A DNA stretch of 64,000 bases from Glaciimonas sp. CA11.2 (GCF_034314045.1 NZ_JAVIWL010000001.1:1736001-1800000), one strand, 5' to 3'. Counted from the stretch's first letter, positions 1-9,766 are shown. Notes: generated from the sequence alone by a model not told the origin. Made by a program: numbers and translations.

Positions 1-146
1 CTGGCAACACCGATGGCCGCTGCCGCTTCGCGATGACGTAATTTTTATTGCAGTTATTGCAGATGATTGGAAATCACTTCTGCCTGAGATGTGTCGGAGT
101 TTAAAAACGCTGTCGTAGTCTGCTTGGATTGAATGGAGTCGCGCAT
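1..146 (-). pseudogene. N-terminal fragment of a haem-degradation/haemin-transport gene (HmuS/BhuS-like), apparently broken
   Basis: Reading leftward from an ATG at 146, the frame runs about 30 codons to CAA TAA CTG CAA TAA and then continues in the same frame as KLRHREAAAAIGVA to the window edge. That last stretch resembles the conserved start of HmuS/HemS/BhuS proteins, an LR-x-R-(E/D)-AA-x-x-LGV pattern (from memory, no search). The two TAA codons lie in a tandem 9-bp repeat of CTGCAATAA, and no start codon follows them within view. The reading frame therefore looks interrupted. Its position directly downstream of a TonB haem receptor matches the receptor-then-hmuS order of bhuRSTUV operons. 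The rest of the gene is outside the window, so identity and loss of function are both tentative. Confidence 0.4.
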
Positions 147-163
147 GATTATTTTTCTTTTTA

Positions 164-2478
164 TTATTGCAATTTAAGTCCGACAGTGAAACTGCGACCG
201 GGTGCGGTATAGGCGTCTTTCACATTGGAACTTTCTGCTAAGCCGCGTACATCTGACCAATTCCAATATTTGCTATCGAATAAATTGCTTACTCCTGCGT
301 ACAGCGTGGCAAATTTGCTGAAGTTCAATCCGGCGCGCAGGTCGGCGATAGTAGAGGAGGGTGGCGCGAAATAGGTCGGCGTAGAAATATCTTTACGGCG
401 CTTGCCGCACTGATAGTTGATGTCTGCCTGCACAAACCAACGTTCGCTTGGTTCGTAGCGCAATCCGAGCACCGCCATGAAGGGATTGACGGTGTCGAGC
501 GGATTGCTTTGGCCGTTGGACCGCGTCGAACCTTTGGTGTAAGCCATACCGGTTTTGATACCGATGCCGTTCGAAAACTGCCAATCGAGTCTTCCTTCCA
601 ATCCGCTAATTCGGGCCTCACCGCGATTGATGTATTGAAAAATGTAAGGATCGACGTAGGGACGACCGCTGCCGCTGACAATTTCCTGTGAGATAAAGTT
701 TTGATACCGGCCAGTGAATGCGGCCGTGCTGTAACGCAGCACGTTGCCTAAGTCGCTATTGATTTTGCCGCGCAACCCAATCTCTATCGTAGTGCTGGTT
801 TCAGGTTTTAGATCAGGATTGCCGACAGTGGCATAACCGAACATCGGATTTCCGAAGCTATTGTTGACCTGATCTGGCGTCGGAGTGCGGAAGCCGCGTG
901 CGTACTGAATGTAGGGTACGAGTGCTGGATTAATTTCAAGCATCAAAGCCAGTCTCGGCGAGATGGTGTTGCCGCTTGCGGGCGTGGCGTGACCGGTGTA
1001 AGCCGGATCGTTGCTTTTGGGTGTTAGCCGATAGGAATCAAAGCGCAATCCAGGTACCAGCGTCAAACCATCATATGGAGTGAGTGCAATCTCATCTTGC
1101 AAAAAACGCCAAACAATCCGTAGTCCGTGTCAGGGAAGGCTTTGTTTGGAAAAGGAGCCTCTCCAACGCCCGGTACGGTACCGTTACGCGCACCGCTGAT
1201 GCGGGCCATGCTGGTGTCGACGCCCTAGATTAAGTTATGCTGCAGGCTGCCCGTGCTGAATCCACTTTTTGCCTGGGCCGAACCGCCGATTGTGTTCTCT
1301 TTATAGATATTGTCGCGGGTCCGATCAGCAGTAGGTCTGCGCTGTTCATACGAAGTTTGATGATTGTTGGCGTCTTGATAATGGAATTTCACGTGGGCGT
1401 TCTGGAGCAGCCAACTGCCATTTTCTTTGTTATCGCTGAATTCGTAATCAAAGCTGACACGATTGCGTTCGACGCTGTCTTTTGCGCGCAGGGCCAAAGT
1501 GGTCGGCGTAATGGCTAACAAGACGTCTGAAGTAGTCTTCCCTTCTTGATGGGTAAGGGTAAGGGTCAATTTGTCGCGTGGACTTGCTGTGAAGACCACT
1601 TTGCCGAGTAATGAATTGCTGTCACTGTCTTGAGGAGTTGCGGCATCACGATTCGGCCCGAGGATATGACGTTGGCCCTGGTTTGTGACTTCATGGTCCT
1701 GTCTTTTATTGGCGATTAACATGGCTTCAAAGCGTTCACCGTCGAACGCCGCTACCGCCGTAGTAGAGATACTGCCATCAATGGAATTGTAGGATGGTTT
1801 GATAGAAAAATATGTTGGTTTTTTGAAGATATCAAGAAAGTCGCCGGGGTCTTCGGTGATGAAGTTGACCGCACCGGTCAGGCCATCGCTACCGTACATG
1901 GACGAGGCGGGTCCGCGCAATATTTCCACCCGTTTGTAGAGATCCATCTCGCCATAGTCGCCGCGCCCGGCCTCTAAAGGGCCGAAGGAAAATGCACTCG
2001 GCAAACGAATGCCATCTTCCATTAGCAAGATACGATTGCCTTCTAGCCCGCGAATATTGATGCCTTCGTTGCCGCCACGACCGCCAGCAGTGGCTGCGGA
2101 TGCGGGGCGGTAGGGCCCGCGTCGAACCGTAACACCGGGTTCGTATCGTAGCAAATCCTTAATATCCTTGGCTTGCTGCTCTTCCATGGCGGCGGCATTT
2201 ATGACTGAAATACTGCTCGGCGTTCTGGATAAAGGCTTTTCGGATCGTGAAGCTGTTACTGATATTTCTTCCAGAGCAAGATCGGGATGAGAGTTATAGG
2301 CGGCTAGCGTTGATGTTGTGGCGGGGCTTGTTTGCAGCGACTGCGCTGAGCTCGGTAACGAGTAAACAGTGGCAACGAAAGCGATAAAGCGAATAACAGC
2401 GCGAGTAGAAGGGCTTGTGCCCGCGCGCATGGCGGCGGTAGGCTTCGATAAAGGAAGCTGGGATGAAGAGGCAAACAT
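164..2478 (-). pseudogene. TonB-dependent haem/haemoglobin receptor, disrupted by a stop and a frameshift
   Basis: Outer-membrane receptor of the TonB-dependent haemoglobin/transferrin/lactoferrin type. The N-terminal piece (2478 to 1225) has a signal-like stretch, a plug domain with the motifs EEISVTASR, DLLRYEPGVTVRRG, INIRGLEGNR and VEILRGPASSMYGS, and early barrel strands. It ends at a TAG where the context LQHNLI-stop-GVDTS suggests a Trp codon (TGG to TAG). The frame continues past the TAG to about 1103-1108. There a run of six T on the coding strand would need to be seven to join the frame of the C-terminal barrel piece (1102 to 164), which starts LQDEIALTPYDG and ends FTVGLKLQ. So there are two independent lesions in one gene. 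A Fur-like box lies upstream and an hmuS-like fragment downstream. The homopolymer lesion could be a sequencing artefact; the TAG is harder to explain that way. Confidence 0.82.
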
Positions 2479-2869
2479 ACGTACTCCAAGGTCAATAAAA
2501 AGCTTATTGGCTGGCGACGGTATGTTGCGGCTGGCTTAGATAAGTTGCGGGAATGGAAGCTTGCGTGAGCAGGAAGTCGCTACAAGACTAATGAAGAATC
2601 ATTATAGATGAGAATAATTCCTATTTGCAAGGTTTCCGTTGTCCGTGGCGACCTGAAGTTAAGTCGGTCAGGTTGGGGCAGGTGATTGTCTGCTTGCCGC
2701 ATCAACTTTGAATGAATGGGCAGTAAAGAAGGGCGGTTATTGTTGTGTATAGGTAAAATTGTGGGCTGTAACCTGGTAAAGATTTTTTACATTTACATTT
2801 ACGTGCCGTGTACTGGATCATCTTATATCGGTATCATGCGACAAATCGCGGCCACAATAGGGATTGAAC
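2479..2869. other. Divergent intergenic region between the haem receptor and the TSUP gene
   Basis: This 391-bp gap separates two genes transcribed away from each other and should hold both promoters. On the receptor side it contains a Fur-like sequence (listed separately). AT-rich tracts such as AAAGATTTTTTACATTTACATT lie close to the TSUP start. No convincing ORF is seen. Confidence 0.5.
2607..2625 (-). promoter_or_regulatory. Fur-box-like operator upstream of the haem receptor
   Basis: The 19 bases GATGAGAATAATTCCTATT match the classic Fur consensus GATAATGATAATCATTATC at 12 of 19 positions by eye, including the central ATAAT block. They lie about 130 bp upstream of the receptor start, a sensible place for iron-dependent repression. 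The match is moderate, and the assignment rests partly on the type of gene it precedes. Confidence 0.45.
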
Positions 2870-3643
2870 ATGCCTGACTTAATATTTAACTTTGGGCTTC
2901 TCGCCATAGCCGGATTTCTCGCTGGATTAATTGACGCCGTGGTGGGTGGAGGAGGATTGATCCAAATCCCGGCTTTATTTTCCATGTTGCCTAACACCGT
3001 GCCAGCGACGGTACTTGGAACCAACAAGTTGGCCGGTATCTTTGGCACGACTGCTGCTGCCATCAACTATGGGCGAAGAGTTCGTTTGGCCTGGCGGGCA
3101 GCGTTGCCCGCAGCAGGTGCCGCTTTTGTATTTGCATTTCTGGGTGCATATACGGTCACTCATATACCGACGGATGCGATCCGTAAAAGTCTGCCATTTA
3201 TTTTGCTAGCGGTTGCGGCATACACCTTTGCCAAGAAGGATTTCGGCAGTATTCATGCGCCCCGCCATAATGGATCTAAAGAATTGGTCATTGCGATACT
3301 GATTGGTTGTGGAATCGGATTTTATGACGGTCTTTTTGGTCCTGGCACAGGTAGCTTCCTGATTTTCTTATTTGTGCGGTTTTTTGGATTTGACTTCCTC
3401 GCTGCCTCTGCTGTATCAAAGGTTGTGAACGCCGCGACCAATTTTGCGGCATTGCTTTGGTTTGGCTACAGCGGACATATTCTTTGGCAACTCGCGTTGC
3501 TAATGGCGATCTGTAATGTCGCAGGTTCGCTAGTGGGTACGCGATTGGCCATAAAGCACGGCAGTGGATTTGTTCGTAAATTATTTTTGGTGGTGGTATC
3601 GGTCTTAATATTAAAAACAGCTTACGATGCGTTTTTAAAATAA
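2870..3643 (+). CDS. TSUP family (TauE/SafE, DUF81) membrane transporter
   Basis: Predicted inner-membrane protein of 257 residues in the TSUP family, whose members export sulfite, sulfoacetate or other small organosulfur anions. The substrate here cannot be told. The N-terminal half has the family's glycine-rich segment GLIDAVVGGGGLIQIPAL, followed by VLGTNKLAGIFGT. The repeated half has GFYDGLFGPGTGSFLIFLF followed by a V-x-N-x-x-TNFAA motif. About eight hydrophobic segments can be seen. The ATG at 2870 was chosen over an in-frame TTG at 2864 because it gives the usual short N-terminus. The gene stands alone, followed by two parS-like sites and mnmG. Confidence 0.85.
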   Translation: MPDLIFNFGLLAIAGFLAGLIDAVVGGGGLIQIPALFSMLPNTVPATVLGTNKLAGIFGTTAAAINYGRRVRLAWRAALPAAGAAFVFAFLGAYTVTHIPTDAIRKSLPFILLAVAAYTFAKKDFGSIHAPRHNGSKELVIAILIGCGIGFYDGLFGPGTGSFLIFLFVRFFGFDFLAASAVSKVVNAATNFAALLWFGYSGHILWQLALLMAICNVAGSLVGTRLAIKHGSGFVRKLFLVVVSVLILKTAYDAFLK

Positions 3644-3648
3644 TAAAT

Positions 3649-3664
3649 GGTTTCACGTGGAACA
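3649..3664. promoter_or_regulatory. parS-like ParB binding site 1
   Basis: The sequence GGTTTCACGTGGAACA matches the conserved chromosomal parS consensus TGTTTCACGTGAAACA except at two positions, and keeps the CACGTG core. parA and parB lie about 4.4 kb downstream, and chromosomal parS sites cluster near parAB and the origin. Direct binding is inferred. Confidence 0.8.
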
Positions 3665-3728
3665 ACGGGGTTTCAAAAACGAAAGATTTGTTTGGTTTAA
3701 GATAGTGAACGTCAAAACGAGTCGCAAT

Positions 3729-3744
3729 TGTTTCACGTGGAACC
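3729..3744. promoter_or_regulatory. parS-like ParB binding site 2
   Basis: The sequence TGTTTCACGTGGAACC matches 14 of the 16 parS consensus bases, with an intact CACGTG core. It is in the same orientation as site 1, 80 bp away, and shares the same G for A change on its right arm. That suggests a lineage-typical variant rather than chance. Confidence 0.82.
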
Positions 3745-3951
3745 ATCCGTAAATCCGCCTTTACATATTTTCGCGAATCGTTTGAACATATCTCTCGGAT
3801 AAGTTTGTTACTTACTAATGTTTGAATTGTGGTAAAAGCTCAAGTGTCGTGGGAACACGGCTGCTTTACCACAACCGAGTCAACAAGTGGGCGGTCAACG
3901 TGAAATGGATTTATAATCACGCCTCTGTTCACCCTCTCATCGAGGCGCATT

Positions 3952-5889
3952 ATGCTCTTTCCTACAAATTTTGATGTAATCGTTGTCGGTGGCGGTCATG
4001 CCGGTACCGAAGCTGCCTTGGCCTCTGCGCGTATGGGTCAAAAAACCTTGCTGCTAACCCATAATATCGAGACTTTGGGTCAGATGTCATGCAATCCCTC
4101 CATTGGTGGCATTGGTAAAGGCCACCTCGTAAAAGAGGTTGATGCAATGGGTGGGGCGATGGCGATCGCGACCGATGAGGCTGGTATCCAGTTCAGGATA
4201 TTAAATTCATCCAAAGGCCCAGCAGTGCGCGCCACGCGTGCTCAGGCAGACCGCATACTATACAAACAGGCGATACGTTCGCGGCTCGAGAATCAGCCGA
4301 ATCTATGGCTATTCCAGCAGGCTGTTGATGATCTGATCGTTGAAGGCGATCGTGTGATAGGTGCGGTCACGCAAGTTGGTATTCGCTTCCTTAGTCGTGC
4401 TGTGGTTCTGACCACCGGAACGTTTCTCGATGGAAAAATTCACGTTGGCTTAAATAACTATGCGGCGGGCAGGGCGGGTGATCCTCCTGCGATTTCACTA
4501 TCAGCTCGCTTGAAAGAATTGAAGCTGCCGCAAGGCCGGCTAAAAACCGGTACGCCGCCACGGATTGATGGCCGCACAATCGATTTTTCGGTCATGCAGC
4601 CGCAACCAGGCGATCTGGATCCCGTTCCGGTGTTTTCGGTGATGGGTAACGCGGCAATGCACCCAGCTCAGATGCCTTGCTGGATTACGCACACCAATTT
4701 GCAGACGCATGACATTATTCGTGCTGGCCTTGATCGTAGCCCGATGTACACCGGAGTCATTGAGGGTGTCGGCCCGCGATATTGCCCATCGATCGAAGAT
4801 AAAATTCATCGCTTTGCAGGCAAGGACTCGCACCAGATTTTTCTGGAGCCAGAAGGCTTGACGACCAATGAATATTATCCGAATGGGATTTCTACAAGTT
4901 TGCCGTTTGACGTACAGCTGGCATTGGTCCGATCAATGAAGGGACTGGAAAATGCCCACATTTTGCGTCCCGGTTACGCCATCGAATATGACTATTTCGA
5001 TCCACGCGGCCTTAAAGCATCATTGGAAACAAAACTCATCAACGGACTCTACTTTGCCGGTCAGATCAATGGCACAACAGGCTACGAAGAGGCGGCCGCC
5101 CAAGGCATGCTGGCGGGCTTAAACGCGGCTTTGCAGACGCAAGAGCGTGATGCCTGGACCCCAAGACGGGATGAGGCTTATCTAGGCGTGCTGGTCGACG
5201 ATTTGATTACGCAAGGTGTACTTGAGCCGTATCGTATGTTCACCAGCCGTGCCGAATATCGCTTAAGTCTGCGTGAGGACAATGCCGATTTACGTTTGAC
5301 TGAGATTGGCCGTCAGTTGGGTTGTGTTGGTGATGCGCAATGGGAGCAATTCGAGAAAAAACGCGAAGCCGTCGCGCTTGAAATGGAGCGGCTGCGTTCT
5401 ACGTGGGTGAACCCACGCATTTTATCCGATGCAGAAGCTGAGAGAGTTGTCGGAGTGGCAATTCATCGCGAGTACGCGCTATCGGATTTGCTGCGTCGTC
5501 CCAACGTCTCTTACGATGCATTAATGACGCTAACGGGCATTGACGGTCAGGACTTGGGTGGGCCCGGCGTTGCGGATGGTACGGTCAAAGAGCAGGTCGA
5601 AATTCAACTCAAATATGCTGGATATATTGACCGTCAGGCGCGTGAAGTAGAGCGCCACGAGCATAGTGAAAATCTTAAATTTCCAACAGACTTTGATTAC
5701 ATGCAAGTGCAGTCGCTGTCGATGGAAGTGCGCCAAAAATTGCATCAGCATCGTCCGGAAACCTTCGGCCAGGCCTCTCGCATAGCAGGCGTGACGCCTG
5801 CCGCATTGTCCTTGTTGCTGGTACACGTAAAAAAAGGCACGATGAAAAAAATGGACAAGCTAGCTGATAAAAGTGATCAGGCGGCGTAG
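3952..5889 (+). CDS. mnmG: tRNA uridine-5-carboxymethylaminomethyl modification enzyme, FAD subunit
   Basis: MnmG (GidA) works with MnmE to install carboxymethylaminomethyl at the wobble uridine of certain tRNAs, using FAD, NADH, methylene-tetrahydrofolate and GTP. At 645 residues it has the normal length. Visible landmarks are the N-terminal FAD-binding [10 protein letters not shown], the family signature region [43 protein letters not shown], and the second conserved block [13 protein letters not shown]. The C-terminal helical domain ends in a lysine-rich tail. The start has the family's typical short lead before the FAD motif. It heads a same-strand series mnmG-rsmG-lipocalin-lysE-parA-parB. 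Its partner mnmE lies 34 kb away on the opposite strand. Confidence 0.98.
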   Translation: MLFPTNFDVIVVGGGHAGTEAALASARMGQKTLLLTHNIETLGQMSCNPSIGGIGKGHLVKEVDAMGGAMAIATDEAGIQFRILNSSKGPAVRATRAQADRILYKQAIRSRLENQPNLWLFQQAVDDLIVEGDRVIGAVTQVGIRFLSRAVVLTTGTFLDGKIHVGLNNYAAGRAGDPPAISLSARLKELKLPQGRLKTGTPPRIDGRTIDFSVMQPQPGDLDPVPVFSVMGNAAMHPAQMPCWITHTNLQTHDIIRAGLDRSPMYTGVIEGVGPRYCPSIEDKIHRFAGKDSHQIFLEPEGLTTNEYYPNGISTSLPFDVQLALVRSMKGLENAHILRPGYAIEYDYFDPRGLKASLETKLINGLYFAGQINGTTGYEEAAAQGMLAGLNAALQTQERDAWTPRRDEAYLGVLVDDLITQGVLEPYRMFTSRAEYRLSLREDNADLRLTEIGRQLGCVGDAQWEQFEKKREAVALEMERLRSTWVNPRILSDAEAERVVGVAIHREYALSDLLRRPNVSYDALMTLTGIDGQDLGGPGVADGTVKEQVEIQLKYAGYIDRQAREVERHEHSENLKFPTDFDYMQVQSLSMEVRQKLHQHRPETFGQASRIAGVTPAALSLLLVHVKKGTMKKMDKLADKSDQAA

Positions 5890-5987
5890 GACTTATGGCT
5901 TAATTAACGCCGAATTAATGCTTGATTCACGCTTAATCGCTATGCATTATTGCCGCAACATGGTCGAGATACTGAAGGAATGTCAGG

Positions 5988-6659
5988 ATGAGTGAAGTAG
6001 ATACCAGTGCTGGCGGCGCGCTCGCCGCCACTTTGCGGGATGGCGCGAAGACTTTGGGCATAGCGCTCAATGGCCTTCAGCAAGCGCAATTGTTGACCTA
6101 TCTGGCGATGCTGGCGAAGTGGAATAAAACCTATAACCTGACGTCGATTCGCGAGCCGGATCAGATGATGACGCATCACTTGCTGGATTCACTGGCGGTG
6201 GTTCCTGCCTTTTCTGGTGCACAAAACGTGCTGGATGTTGGGGCCGGCGGTGGCTTGCCTGGGATGATATTGGCGATTTGGGCGATGACATCGCAGCCGG
6301 ATATGCGCGTTTCCATGATCGATACGGTACATAAAAAAACGGCATTTTTGACGCAAGTTAAGGCAGAAATGGGACTAAAAAATGTCCGTGTTCACACTGC
6401 CAGAGTTGAAGAACTTGAAGTACCACAAAAGTTTGATGTCATTACCTCGCGTGCTTTTGCCGAGCTTTCAGACTTTATCAACTGGTCGGCGCATTTATTG
6501 GCAGACGGTGGTCAGTTTATCGCCCTGAAAGGTCTGCAACCAGCCGCAGAGATTGAGCGGCTACCAGCAGGATGGGAAGTCGTCGAGGTACGTCGGATCG
6601 CAGTGCCGGGGCTGGACGCCGAACGTCATTTGATTACCATTAAGCGAGCGATAGGATGA
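5988..6659 (+). CDS. rsmG: 16S rRNA (guanine-N7) methyltransferase
   Basis: RsmG (GidB) methylates N7 of G527 in 16S rRNA using S-adenosylmethionine. The 223-residue protein has the Rossmann-fold SAM motif VLDVGAGGGLPGM around residue 80. The conserved upstream KWNKTYNLTSIR and the later VITSRAFAEL are also present, all standard for the family. It follows mnmG by about 100 bp, the usual pairing. Its stop codon overlaps the start of the lipocalin gene by 4 bases (ATGA), so the two are probably translated together. An AGGA-type ribosome site precedes the ATG. Confidence 0.97.
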   Translation: MSEVDTSAGGALAATLRDGAKTLGIALNGLQQAQLLTYLAMLAKWNKTYNLTSIREPDQMMTHHLLDSLAVVPAFSGAQNVLDVGAGGGLPGMILAIWAMTSQPDMRVSMIDTVHKKTAFLTQVKAEMGLKNVRVHTARVEELEVPQKFDVITSRAFAELSDFINWSAHLLADGGQFIALKGLQPAAEIERLPAGWEVVEVRRIAVPGLDAERHLITIKRAIG

Positions 6660-7210
6660 TGAGAAATATTATATTTTCAATATCTTTTTCATTTTTTGCC
6701 ATATTAACACCTTCAGTAACCCTCGCCCAAAATGTGGTGGCGGTGCCGTCCATCGATTTAAATCGGTACGCCGGTAAGTGGTATGAGATTGCACGTTTTC
6801 CGAATCGCTTTCAAAAGTCCTGTGCCGGTAACGTTACCGCTGAATATCGCACGCGCGTGGACGGGCGTATTGACGTGATAAATCGCTGTCAAAAAAATGA
6901 TGGCTCGGTGGATGAAGCCATTGGGGTTGCTCGTCTCGCAGATAGTTCAGGTAGCGCTACCAATTCCAAATTAAAAGTGCGCTTTGCGCCAGCGTGGTTG
7001 TCATGGTTGCCGTTTGTTTGGGGTGATTATTGGGTATTGGATTTGGCACCCGATTATTCTTATGCGGTAGTGGGTGAACCCGGGCGTAATTATTTATGGA
7101 TACTTTCGCGATCACCCAGCTTGCCAGAATCCAGTTATCAGGCCGCGATTCAGAAGGTTGCGAGGCAAGGGTTCGACGTGAGCCAACTCGTTAAAACCAA
7201 GCAAGACTGA
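6656..7210 (+). CDS. Lipocalin (Blc-like), exported
   Basis: Small lipocalin of 184 residues resembling bacterial Blc. It probably binds fatty acids or lysophospholipids in the periplasm. After a signal peptide (residues 1 to about 24, ending SVTLAQN) comes the lipocalin first signature around LNRYAGKWYEIARFP. Then come CAGNVTAEY, the cysteine in VINRCQ, and the late DYSYAVVGEPGRNYLWILSR block. Unlike E. coli Blc there is no clear lipobox cysteine, so it may be soluble rather than membrane-anchored. The ATG overlaps the rsmG stop; a second ATG follows immediately at 6659. The codons of the signal peptide are very AT-rich compared with rsmG. Confidence 0.88.
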   Translation: MMRNIIFSISFSFFAILTPSVTLAQNVVAVPSIDLNRYAGKWYEIARFPNRFQKSCAGNVTAEYRTRVDGRIDVINRCQKNDGSVDEAIGVARLADSSGSATNSKLKVRFAPAWLSWLPFVWGDYWVLDLAPDYSYAVVGEPGRNYLWILSRSPSLPESSYQAAIQKVARQGFDVSQLVKTKQD

Positions 7211-7217
7211 GCTCTTT

Positions 7218-7874
7218 ATGAACGCTTATTTTCACCTACTTGGTATCACTGAAGTGTGGCATTTAATTGCTGCGATGGCGGTGTTTTTGATGTTGCCGGG
7301 ACCAGGCACGTTTTGCATTCTGACGAGCGCTGCCAAGAATGGTTTGCGTGGCGGATTTGCTGCCTTGATCGGGATGATGGTGGGCGATGCGGTACTGATG
7401 TTTTTGGCGGCGATCGGGGTTGCGGCATTGTTGCACGCGAATCTGCTGTTATTCAAAGGCGTGCAAGCTATTGGGGCCATCTATCTTGTCTATCTTGGCA
7501 TTAAATTATTGCGCGCAAAAGGGAAGGGCGAGCCCGAAAGTAGAAAAGTGACTGTCGATGCCGGTGTTTCTTTTTCCCATACCGTGGATTGGCGTCGCGG
7601 GTTTTTCGTGACCTTGATCAACCCAAAGGCGATCATTTTTTATATGGCTTTTTTTCCGTTGTTTATTGATCCGGTCTCACAACGTGGCAGCATTACTTTT
7701 CTGACGATGGCTGCAATCATTTCCAGTTGCAGCTTGATTTACGGTAGTCTACTTGTGGCAGTCGGAAATGCAGCGGCTAAACATTTGGCGCGTCACCGCC
7801 TTCTCGCTGCGTTTGCTTCCAAAACGGCAGGGATTTTTCTGATAGGTTTTGGCATTAAAATCACGACGAATTAA
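7218..7874 (+). CDS. LysE/RhtB family amino-acid exporter
   Basis: Inner-membrane exporter of 218 residues, belonging to the LysE/RhtB family that exports amino acids such as lysine, homoserine or threonine. The substrate cannot be told. The family pattern is clear: PGPGTFCILTSAAKNGLRGGFAALIGM near residue 30, the VYLGIKLLRA segment, and the F-x-x-LINPKAIIFYMAFFPLFIDP block in the second half. About six membrane segments are visible. It begins 8 bp after the lipocalin stop and probably shares its transcript. Confidence 0.9.
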   Translation: MNAYFHLLGITEVWHLIAAMAVFLMLPGPGTFCILTSAAKNGLRGGFAALIGMMVGDAVLMFLAAIGVAALLHANLLLFKGVQAIGAIYLVYLGIKLLRAKGKGEPESRKVTVDAGVSFSHTVDWRRGFFVTLINPKAIIFYMAFFPLFIDPVSQRGSITFLTMAAIISSCSLIYGSLLVAVGNAAAKHLARHRLLAAFASKTAGIFLIGFGIKITTN

Positions 7875-8047
7875 ATACATTTTGTGGACGTACGCAAAAT
7901 TGCTCCAGCAACGATAGTCGGATTGTTACCTTGACCGGGCCTGGATGTTTTTTATAGGTGATCCAAGTTAATGCAATTTTACAAGTGCGTTGTCGGAACA
8001 ATTTTGCGCAAGCCTTAACGCACTACATACTAAAAAAATATCACCTT

Positions 8048-8818
8048 ATGGCAAAAATTTTCTGCGTCGCCAATCAAAAAGGCGGAGTTGGCAAGACCAC
8101 CACTGCTGTGAACCTAGCCGCTGGCCTGGCGCAACTAAATCAGCGTGTATTGTTGGCTGACCTCGATCCGCAAGGCAATGCAACAATGGGTGCTGGCATC
8201 AACAAAGGCACGCTAAAAGGATCGATCTACGAGGTATTACTCGGGATGGCTGATATCAAAAGTGTTCGCGTTGTGTCGGAAACCGGCAATTTTGATGTGC
8301 TGCCCGCCAATCGCGAGTTAGCTGGTGCCGAAGTCGAAATGGTTGAGCTGGAAAATCGTGAAAAGCGTCTCAAGGATGCGATTGCCAGCATTGCGGATGA
8401 CTATGATTTTATTCTGATTGATTGTCCACCGGCACTATCGTTGTTGACGTTAAATGGACTGTGCGCAGCAAACGGTGTAATTATCCCGATGCAGTGCGAA
8501 TACTATGCCCTCGAAGGGCTGTCGGACTTGGTGAATACCATCAAAAAAGTGCATGCCAATTTGAATACCGATTTAAAAATAATCGGTTTGTTGCGCGTGA
8601 TGTTTGATCCGCGTATGACGTTGTCGCAGCAGGTGTCGGCAGAGCTTGAGCAACACTTTGGCGATAAAGTTTTTAAAACGGTAATTCCGCGCAATGTGCG
8701 TCTGGCCGAAGCGCCATCGTATGGGATGCCCGGTGTTTGCTTTGATCCCGCCTCCAAAGGTGCGCAAGCTTATATTGCGTTTGGTGCCGAGATGGTCGAG
8801 CGCATCAAAACAATGTGA
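8048..8818 (+). CDS. parA: Chromosome-partitioning ATPase ParA (Soj)
   Basis: ParA-type Walker ATPase of 256 residues that binds DNA non-specifically with ATP and moves ParB-parS complexes after replication. The deviant Walker A motif KGGVGKTTT is at residues 11-19, Walker A' DLDPQGNAT follows, and Walker B is FILIDCPPALSLLTLN. The start at 8048 was chosen because MAKIFCVANQKGGVGKT is the usual family N-terminus. The frame is open 30 codons further upstream, but that stretch is atypical. It is followed after 18 bp by parB. Two parS-like sites lie upstream of mnmG. Confidence 0.97.
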   Translation: MAKIFCVANQKGGVGKTTTAVNLAAGLAQLNQRVLLADLDPQGNATMGAGINKGTLKGSIYEVLLGMADIKSVRVVSETGNFDVLPANRELAGAEVEMVELENREKRLKDAIASIADDYDFILIDCPPALSLLTLNGLCAANGVIIPMQCEYYALEGLSDLVNTIKKVHANLNTDLKIIGLLRVMFDPRMTLSQQVSAELEQHFGDKVFKTVIPRNVRLAEAPSYGMPGVCFDPASKGAQAYIAFGAEMVERIKTM

Positions 8819-8836
8819 TTGGCAAGGTAAATTAAT

Positions 8837-9736
8837 ATGGTTACGAAAAAATCAAAAGGTTTGGGGCGCGGTCTGGATGCGTTGCTAGGCGGTTCCACTG
8901 ATATTACCGAAGCGGTGCCAACCATCGCAGGCGCGCCCTCGGTGCTGCCGGTTCTGGTGATGCAGGCCGGTAAGTATCAGCCGCGTACCCGCATGGACGA
9001 AGGCGCACTGACCGAACTGGCCGCATCGATAAAAGAACAAGGTTTGCTGCAGCCGATTTTGGTGCGGCCAATTGCCTTGCGCAATGGTGCGCAGCATTAT
9101 GAGATTATTGCCGGTGAACGACGTTTTCGTGCGGCGCAAATTGCTGGTCTGACCGAAGTGCCGGTATTGGTCAAAGATGTCGACGATCAGACCACCGCAG
9201 CCATGGCGTTGATCGAAAACATCCAGCGAGAGGATTTGAATCCACTAGAAGAGGCGCAAGGTATCCATCGTCTGATTACCGATTTTGATTTCACCCATGA
9301 AAAGGCGGCGCTGTCGGTAGGCCGATCACGCAGTGCGGTCTCTAATCTGCTGCGTTTGCTCAATCTCGCCAAGCCGGTTCAAACCATGCTGATGGCGGGC
9401 GACATTGACATGGGCCATGCGCGTGCATTGCTGGCTGTCGACGCCGCTACACAGATTACGTTGGCGAATCAGGTCGTGGCCAAGCGGATGTCGGTGCGAG
9501 ACGCGGAAAAACTGGTTACGCGCACGACAGCCGAACAGAATGCTATTGCGCGACCGGTCGGCAAAGGCAAGGAAAAATCTCGCGATATCGCACGGCTGGA
9601 AGAAGAACTGTCGGATATGCTTGCCACGACGGTGGCAATCAAGACCGGTGCAAAGAATCGTGGCCAATTGATTATCGATTTCTCCGATCTTGATACGCTG
9701 GATGGATTAATTGCACGGTTGAGAGGCCCCGAATAA
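8837..9736 (+). CDS. parB: Chromosome-partitioning protein ParB (Spo0J)
   Basis: ParB of 299 residues, a CTP-dependent clamp that loads at parS and spreads. In order: a basic N-terminal ParA-interacting tail (KKSKGLGRGLDALLG), the ParB/Srx-like nucleotide-binding domain with YQPRTRMDE and the arginine motif GERRFRAAQ, and IENIQREDLNPLEEAQ. The helix-turn-helix follows (LSVGRSRSAVSNLLRLLNL), then a C-terminal dimer domain. All CTPase motif residues expected from the family can be seen. It sits directly after parA and about 0.8 kb before the atp operon. Confidence 0.97.
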   Translation: MVTKKSKGLGRGLDALLGGSTDITEAVPTIAGAPSVLPVLVMQAGKYQPRTRMDEGALTELAASIKEQGLLQPILVRPIALRNGAQHYEIIAGERRFRAAQIAGLTEVPVLVKDVDDQTTAAMALIENIQREDLNPLEEAQGIHRLITDFDFTHEKAALSVGRSRSAVSNLLRLLNLAKPVQTMLMAGDIDMGHARALLAVDAATQITLANQVVAKRMSVRDAEKLVTRTTAEQNAIARPVGKGKEKSRDIARLEEELSDMLATTVAIKTGAKNRGQLIIDFSDLDTLDGLIARLRGPE

Positions 9737-9739
9737 AAA

Positions 9740-9766
9740 TATCTTCGGTATCTTCGGTATCTTCGG
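9740..9766. repeat. Three tandem copies of TATCTTCGG
   Basis: Immediately after the parB stop, the 9-base unit TATCTTCGG occurs three times without interruption. It is followed by a degenerate copy (TGTCTCTTGG). It lies outside coding sequence, and no function is evident. Confidence 0.85.

Larger units (their letters stand above)
3644..3951. other. Intergenic region carrying two parS-like sites upstream of mnmG
   Basis: This 308-bp region separates the TSUP gene from mnmG. It contains two near-identical parS-like palindromes 80 bp apart (listed separately) and moderately AT-rich sequence. It also contains an imperfect inverted pair, TTGTGGTAAAGC near 3825 and GCTTTACCACAA near 3863, which could form a stem. 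No TTATCCACA DnaA box was found here and no ORF on either strand is convincing. Confidence 0.55.

Noticed and set aside
3288..3746. Minus-strand ORF spanning the end of the TSUP gene and the parS sites
   Set aside because: Most of it is the shadow of the TSUP gene; no ribosome site or conserved motif.
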